A DNA stretch of 32,429 nucleotides, from the NCBI GenBank assembly GCA_028598975.1, contig JAQRMU010000041.1:1-32429 (forward strand), written 5' to 3'. The DNA is from Gammaproteobacteria bacterium (GTDB taxonomy: Bacteria; Pseudomonadota; Gammaproteobacteria; Nitrosococcales; Methylophagaceae). Positions 29,347 to 32,429 of this stretch are shown here, in pieces. The notes beneath the pieces were generated by a model, which worked only from the letters and a program-made list of their open reading frames with translations, had not been told where the DNA came from and did no database searches. Position 1 is the stretch's first letter; the number at the start of each line of letters is the position of its first letter. Position numbers and translations under genes: made by a program.

Positions 29347-30750
29347 TTATTTCGTTACATCAACGAAGTGACCAGCGATTGCGGCAGCGGCGGCCATTGA
29401 TGGACTAACTAGGTGTGTTCGGCCACCTAAGCCCTGACGACCTTCAAAATTACGGTTTGATGTTGATGCACAATGCTCACCAGATTCTAAGCGATCTGCA
29501 TTCATTGCTAAGCACATAGAGCAGCCAGGATCTCGCCACTCAAACCCTGCTTCAATAAAGAGTTTATCTAAGCCTTCTTTTTCTGCTTGTTCTTTAACTA
29601 AGCCAGAACCAGGAACGACTAAAGCTTGTTTTAATGTCGAAGCAACTTTACCGCCTTTAATCGCCGCGGCAGCTTGACGTAAATCTTCAATGCGAGAGTT
29701 TGTACATGAACCTATAAAAACGCGATCAAGTTGAATGTCACTAATTGCTTGGTTGGCAGAAAGTCCCATATAAGTAAGTGCTTTTTCCATGCCGTTGCGT
29801 TTAACAAGATCCGTTTCTTGAGCTGGGTCGGGTACATTTGCATCAACAGCAACCACCATCTCAGGAGATGTTCCCCAGCTGACTTGAGGTTTAATATCTT
29901 CAGCTTTAAGTACTACCGTTTTATCAAAAATAGCACCCTCATCACTATGCAAGTCATTCCATGCAGAAATAGCCTTGTCCCAATTTTCACCAGATGGGGC
30001 AAAAGGGCGACCTTGCAGATAATTGATGGTTGTATCATCAACCGCAATAACCCCAGCTCTTGAACCAGCTTCAATGGTCATATTGCAGACAGTCATACGA
30101 CCTTCCATGCTTAATGCCTGAATAGCTTCACCTGCAAACTCAATGGTATAACCTGTTCCACCTGCTGTACCTAGTTCACCAATAATCGCTAAGACGATAT
30201 CTTTTGCAGTAACGCCTGTTCTTACTTGACCATCAACACGAACTAACATGTTTTGTGCTTTTTTCTGGATCAGGCATTGTGTTGCTAAAACATGTTCAAC
30301 TTCAGAGGTTCCAATACCAAAAGCTAAGGCACCAAATGCACCATGTGTTGAGGTATGAGAGTCGCCGCAAACTACAGTCATTCCGGGCAATGTTGCCCCT
30401 TGTTCAGGGCCAACAACATGGACGATACCTTGACGAATATCACCTAAGTTAAACTCAGTCACACCAAACTCTTTACAGTTTTTGTCTAAGGTTTCAACTT
30501 GTAAACGAGCAATAGGATCAGTAATACCTTGCTCACGTTTATTGGTGGGCACGTTATGATCAGGGGTAGCCAAAATAGAATCAAGACGATGTGGAACGCG
30601 ATCAGCTAAACGTAAACCTTCAAATGCCTGCGGAGAAGTTACTTCGTGAACCAGTTGGCGATCAATATATAGGAGTGCAGTACCATTTTCATCGGTGCGG
30701 ACAATATGTTGATCCCATAATTTATCGTAAAGTGTTTTTTCTGTAGTCAT
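29347..30750 (-). CDS. leuC: 3-isopropylmalate dehydratase large subunit
   Basis: 467 residues, aconitase-family [4Fe-4S] subunit of isopropylmalate isomerase in leucine synthesis. Cluster cysteines C349 (FIGSCTNSR), C410 and C413 (DPGCSMC) are present; other motifs are [15 protein letters not shown] and [20 protein letters not shown]. The small subunit gene leuD, normally next in line, is missing: prmB follows directly. leuD and leuB must be elsewhere. Confidence 0.97.
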   Translation of the reverse strand: MTTEKTLYDKLWDQHIVRTDENGTALLYIDRQLVHEVTSPQAFEGLRLADRVPHRLDSILATPDHNVPTNKREQGITDPIARLQVETLDKNCKEFGVTEFNLGDIRQGIVHVVGPEQGATLPGMTVVCGDSHTSTHGAFGALAFGIGTSEVEHVLATQCLIQKKAQNMLVRVDGQVRTGVTAKDIVLAIIGELGTAGGTGYTIEFAGEAIQALSMEGRMTVCNMTIEAGSRAGVIAVDDTTINYLQGRPFAPSGENWDKAISAWNDLHSDEGAIFDKTVVLKAEDIKPQVSWGTSPEMVVAVDANVPDPAQETDLVKRNGMEKALTYMGLSANQAISDIQLDRVFIGSCTNSRIEDLRQAAAAIKGGKVASTLKQALVVPGSGLVKEQAEKEGLDKLFIEAGFEWRDPGCSMCLAMNADRLESGEHCASTSNRNFEGRQGLGGRTHLVSPSMAAAAAIAGHFVDVTK

Positions 30751-30783
30751 AATTAACTTATTTTTCTAATTTTTAGTCTGGGT

Positions 30784-30789
30784 ATTATA
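30784..30789 (-). promoter_or_regulatory. Candidate -10 box for leuC
   Basis: Minus strand has a perfect TATAAT about 34 bases before the leuC ATG. No good -35 is found at 16-18 bases; that position falls in the end of the inverted repeat element (CTGTGG). Confidence 0.3.
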
Positions 30790-30800
30790 TATTAAAAACC

Positions 30801-30874
30801 TTCACCACAGAGACACTGAGTTCACAGAGAAATAATTATAAAAGGCTCTGTGATCTTCGTGTCTCTGTGGTGAA
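30801..30874. repeat. CACAGAG-type long inverted repeat
   Basis: The left arm 30801-30829 begins TTCACCACAGAGACAC and ends TCACAGAG. The right arm 30846-30874 is its inverse with the outer 16 and inner 8 bases perfect and a few mismatches between. The loop is 16 bases. Similar palindromes of the type CACAGAG-CACAGAG are familiar intergenic repeats in many bacteria; this identification is from memory. It separates leuC from the phi terminator. Confidence 0.75.
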
Positions 30875-30890
30875 TTCTAAATTTCAGGCA

Positions 30891-30922
30891 AAAAAAAACG
30901 AGTAGCCCGAAGACTACTCGTT
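30891..30922 (-). terminator. Intrinsic terminator of hps-phi
   Basis: AACGAGTAG pairs with CTACTCGTT (9 bp, loop of eight) at 30897-30922. On minus it is followed by an eight-base T run and lies 25 bases past the phi stop. Confidence 0.9.
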
Positions 30923-30947
30923 TCTTTATGCTTTTCAGGAAAAGTGA

Positions 30948-31481
30948 TTATTCCATATTAGCGTGACGATGACGCATTTCTTCTTCAGCAATACCGCGCT
31001 CATGGATTAGATGAGACACCATCGCTTCTAAGAAAATGAGTGTTGATAATTCAAACATAGTTCCCATAGGCATGCCCTTTGTAGGAGCAAAACTATCGTC
31101 ACCACCGACTTGAATTGTCTGATCAGCTAAATCACCAATCGTTGAGCTAGCTTTAGAGCAAATTAATACTACTTTAGCGCCTTCAGATTTGGCTTTGTTA
31201 GTAAATGAAACAAGTTGAGTTGTTTCACCTGAGCCAGAGATAACGATTAATAAATCGCCTTCACGGATGCTCGGTGTACTAATTTCACCTTGAACAAATA
31301 CTTCATAACCACTATGCATCAATCTCATCCCTAGGAAGTTACCAACCAGTTTTGAGCGACCTGCACCTGTAATAAAGATGCGTTTGGCATCATCACACAT
31401 TGAAACTAATGTAGCTTCGAGTGAATTATCAGTATCACCAAGGATATTAGTGATTTTATTTAAGAGTAGATCACGATGCAT
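30948..31481 (-). CDS. hxlB: 6-phospho-3-hexuloisomerase
   Basis: 177 residues, SIS-domain isomerase converting hexulose-6-phosphate to fructose-6-phosphate in the RuMP pathway. The SIS motifs FITGAGRSKLVGNFLGMRLMHSGYEVFV and ISGSGETTQLVSFTNKAKSEGAKVVLI are complete, as is PKGMPMGTMFELSTLIFLEAM, the family's catalytic region. It starts 11 bases after hps and shares its promoter and terminator. hxlB is the symbol used for this enzyme in many genomes; phi is also used. Confidence 0.96.
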   Translation of the reverse strand: MHRDLLLNKITNILGDTDNSLEATLVSMCDDAKRIFITGAGRSKLVGNFLGMRLMHSGYEVFVQGEISTPSIREGDLLIVISGSGETTQLVSFTNKAKSEGAKVVLICSKASSTIGDLADQTIQVGGDDSFAPTKGMPMGTMFELSTLIFLEAMVSHLIHERGIAEEEMRHRHANME

Positions 31482-31492
31482 TGTAATATTCC

Positions 31493-32128
31493 TTATGCTG
31501 CGTCAACTAAAGCACGTAATTCTTTAGCTGAGTCAGCTGGAGAATCTGCACCGTAGATTGCTGCACCAACAACAACGATTGAAGCACCAGCTTGAACTGT
31601 GCCTTGGATTGTATCTTTGTTGATACCACCAGCAACTGAGATTTTAACATCTAAGCCAAGACCAGCGATTAACGCTAGATCAGCAAAAGGTGTTTGACCT
31701 GCTGCTTGAGCATCAAGACCAGTGTGAACACCGATGATTTGTGCGCCGTTACCAGCTGCTGCTGTAGCAACTGCTGCTTTATCTTCAACACCGATTAAAT
31801 CGATTTGAGCTTCTGCACCGTTTGCTTTAGAAGCATCGATAACGCCTTGGATTGTCGCCATATCAGCCGCACCCAAAACTGTAGTGATATCACCACCAGC
31901 TTCGAAGAAAGGAGTTGACTCGTAACCACCAGCATCCATAGTTTTAAGATCAACTAAGATTTTTTTATCAGGGTGAGCAGCTTTTAAAGCTTTAACAAGT
32001 TTAAGACCGTTGTATTTGATACAAGGTGTACCGATTTCTAAGATATCGACATGAGGAGCAACTGCTTCTGCTAAAGCCATAGTTGCGTCGAAGTCTAGAG
32101 AATCTAGAGCCATTTGGATTTCTGCCAT
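31493..32128 (-). CDS. hxlA: 3-hexulose-6-phosphate synthase
   Basis: 211 residues, OMP-decarboxylase-fold aldolase joining formaldehyde to ribulose-5-phosphate, the key RuMP step. Family motifs: MALDSLDF, HVDILEIGTPCIKYNGLK, VDLKTMDAGGYE (metal and phosphate site), GVHTGLD and SVAGGINKDT. Its ribosome site is strong (AGGAG, eight bases). The very repetitive alanine-rich codon choice (GCT, GCA) suggests high expression, fitting the near-consensus promoter upstream. Also called hps. Confidence 0.97.
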   Translation of the reverse strand: MAEIQMALDSLDFDATMALAEAVAPHVDILEIGTPCIKYNGLKLVKALKAAHPDKKILVDLKTMDAGGYESTPFFEAGGDITTVLGAADMATIQGVIDASKANGAEAQIDLIGVEDKAAVATAAAGNGAQIIGVHTGLDAQAAGQTPFADLALIAGLGLDVKISVAGGINKDTIQGTVQAGASIVVVGAAIYGADSPADSAKELRALVDAA

Positions 32129-32186
32129 GTTACATACTCCTAAAGTAGTAAAATTTAATTAGTACACGTTAAATACGCGACTAGGA

Positions 32187-32216
32187 ACTATAATTCATTA
32201 ATTAGCATAATGTCAA
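32187..32216 (-). promoter_or_regulatory. Strong sigma70 promoter of hps-phi
   Basis: TTGACA (perfect -35), 18 bases, TATAGT (five of six) on minus. Transcription should start near 32180 and leave a leader of about 50 bases before hps. Confidence 0.75.
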
Positions 32217-32237
32217 TCGAGCTAATTACTGAGAAAC

Positions 32238-32277
32238 ATTAGCCCAAGAATCAAATCAATTTGAAACTTGGGCTAAT
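32238..32277 (-). terminator. Large hairpin between transaldolase and hps
   Basis: ATTAGCCCAAG (32238-32248) pairs perfectly with CTTGGGCTAAT (32267-32277), with an inner TCAAAT/ATTTGA stem. It lies about 31 bases past the transaldolase stop. No long T run follows on minus (GTTTCTC), so it may be a weak terminator or an RNA-stabilising hairpin. Confidence 0.55.
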
Positions 32278-32308
32278 AGATTTTGGACTTGCTATTTTAA
32301 AGCTTGAA

Positions 32309-32429
32309 TTAAGCTTCAAGTTCCGCAAGACGGTTTGCAAGTAATTCTTCAAGAACGCCTAATGCTTTAGCAAAACCATCAATACCTTCAGATAGTTTTT
32401 CTGTAGCCATGCGATCTTCTGCGTGCATT
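32309..32429 (-). CDS. tal: Probable transaldolase, C-terminal end (partial)
   Basis: Only the last 39 codons and the stop are in the window: [20 protein letters not shown]...[17 protein letters not shown]. The [22 protein letters not shown] pattern resembles the C-terminus of the longer transaldolase type. Position next to hps-phi fits, since transaldolase regenerates ribulose-5-phosphate in the RuMP cycle. The call rests on few residues and context. The 5' part lies past the right edge. The frame is open throughout. Confidence 0.55.
   Translation of the reverse strand, partial: MHAEDRMATEKLSEGIDGFAKALGVLEELLANRLAELEA

Overview
The window reads as chromosomal DNA of a marine, methylotrophic gammaproteobacterium, most like Methylophaga. 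The genus is inference. The evidence is a ribulose monophosphate (RuMP) cycle pair (hexulose-6-phosphate synthase and phosphohexuloisomerase) beside a transaldolase, a sodium-pumping Na+-NQR operon typical of marine bacteria, a PQQ-type sugar dehydrogenase, MutH, and a gammaproteobacterial-style sigma54/PTS cluster. Almost every gene is on the minus strand. Only dusA, mutH and a receiver/GGDEF gene are on plus, together with the 5S rRNA tail at the left edge.

Layout. 1-93: 3' end of a 5S rRNA gene and its terminator. 277-1395: secreted PQQ sugar dehydrogenase with its ribosome binding site inside a hairpin. 1494-8049: nqrABCDEF-nqrM plus a CBS-domain gene, with a promoter candidate near 8116-8144. 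8181-17114: a long collinear run rpoN-hpf-ptsN-hprK(short)-EIIA(Man)-ptsH-ptsI-mgtE-aroC-MFS, with a sigma54-type promoter candidate before rpoN. 17210-18884: tungstate-type ABC permease and ATPase without a binding protein. 18899-22411: the activated methyl cycle genes metK-ahcY-metF, preceded by a leader that matches the SAH riboswitch. 22746-26161: a YgjP-like metalloprotein gene, dusA and an ABC-2 exporter pair. 26203-28230: mutH and a degenerate double-receiver/GGDEF protein. 28237-28408: a MITE-like element with perfect 19-bp inverted ends exactly filling the gap between convergent genes. 28416-30750: prmB and leuC. 30801-30922: a long inverted repeat and a terminator. 30948-32128: phi and hps behind a near-consensus sigma70 promoter. 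32309-32429: the C-terminal end of a transaldolase.

How the parts fit. Hps, Phi and transaldolase fix formaldehyde and recycle pentose phosphates. MetK, AhcY and MetF run the S-adenosylmethionine cycle, apparently sensed through SAH. Tungstate uptake could supply a tungsten formate dehydrogenase, though no such gene is in view. Na+-NQR recycles NADH. The PTS set has EI, HPr, two EIIA proteins and a short HPr kinase but no sugar permease in view, so it is probably regulatory. No CRISPR array, prophage or transposase gene was seen. The most distinctive non-coding features are the SAH riboswitch with a competing hairpin, the MITE-like element, a dispersed GTCAT-ended repeat family (three copies) and the CACAGAG-type repeat.
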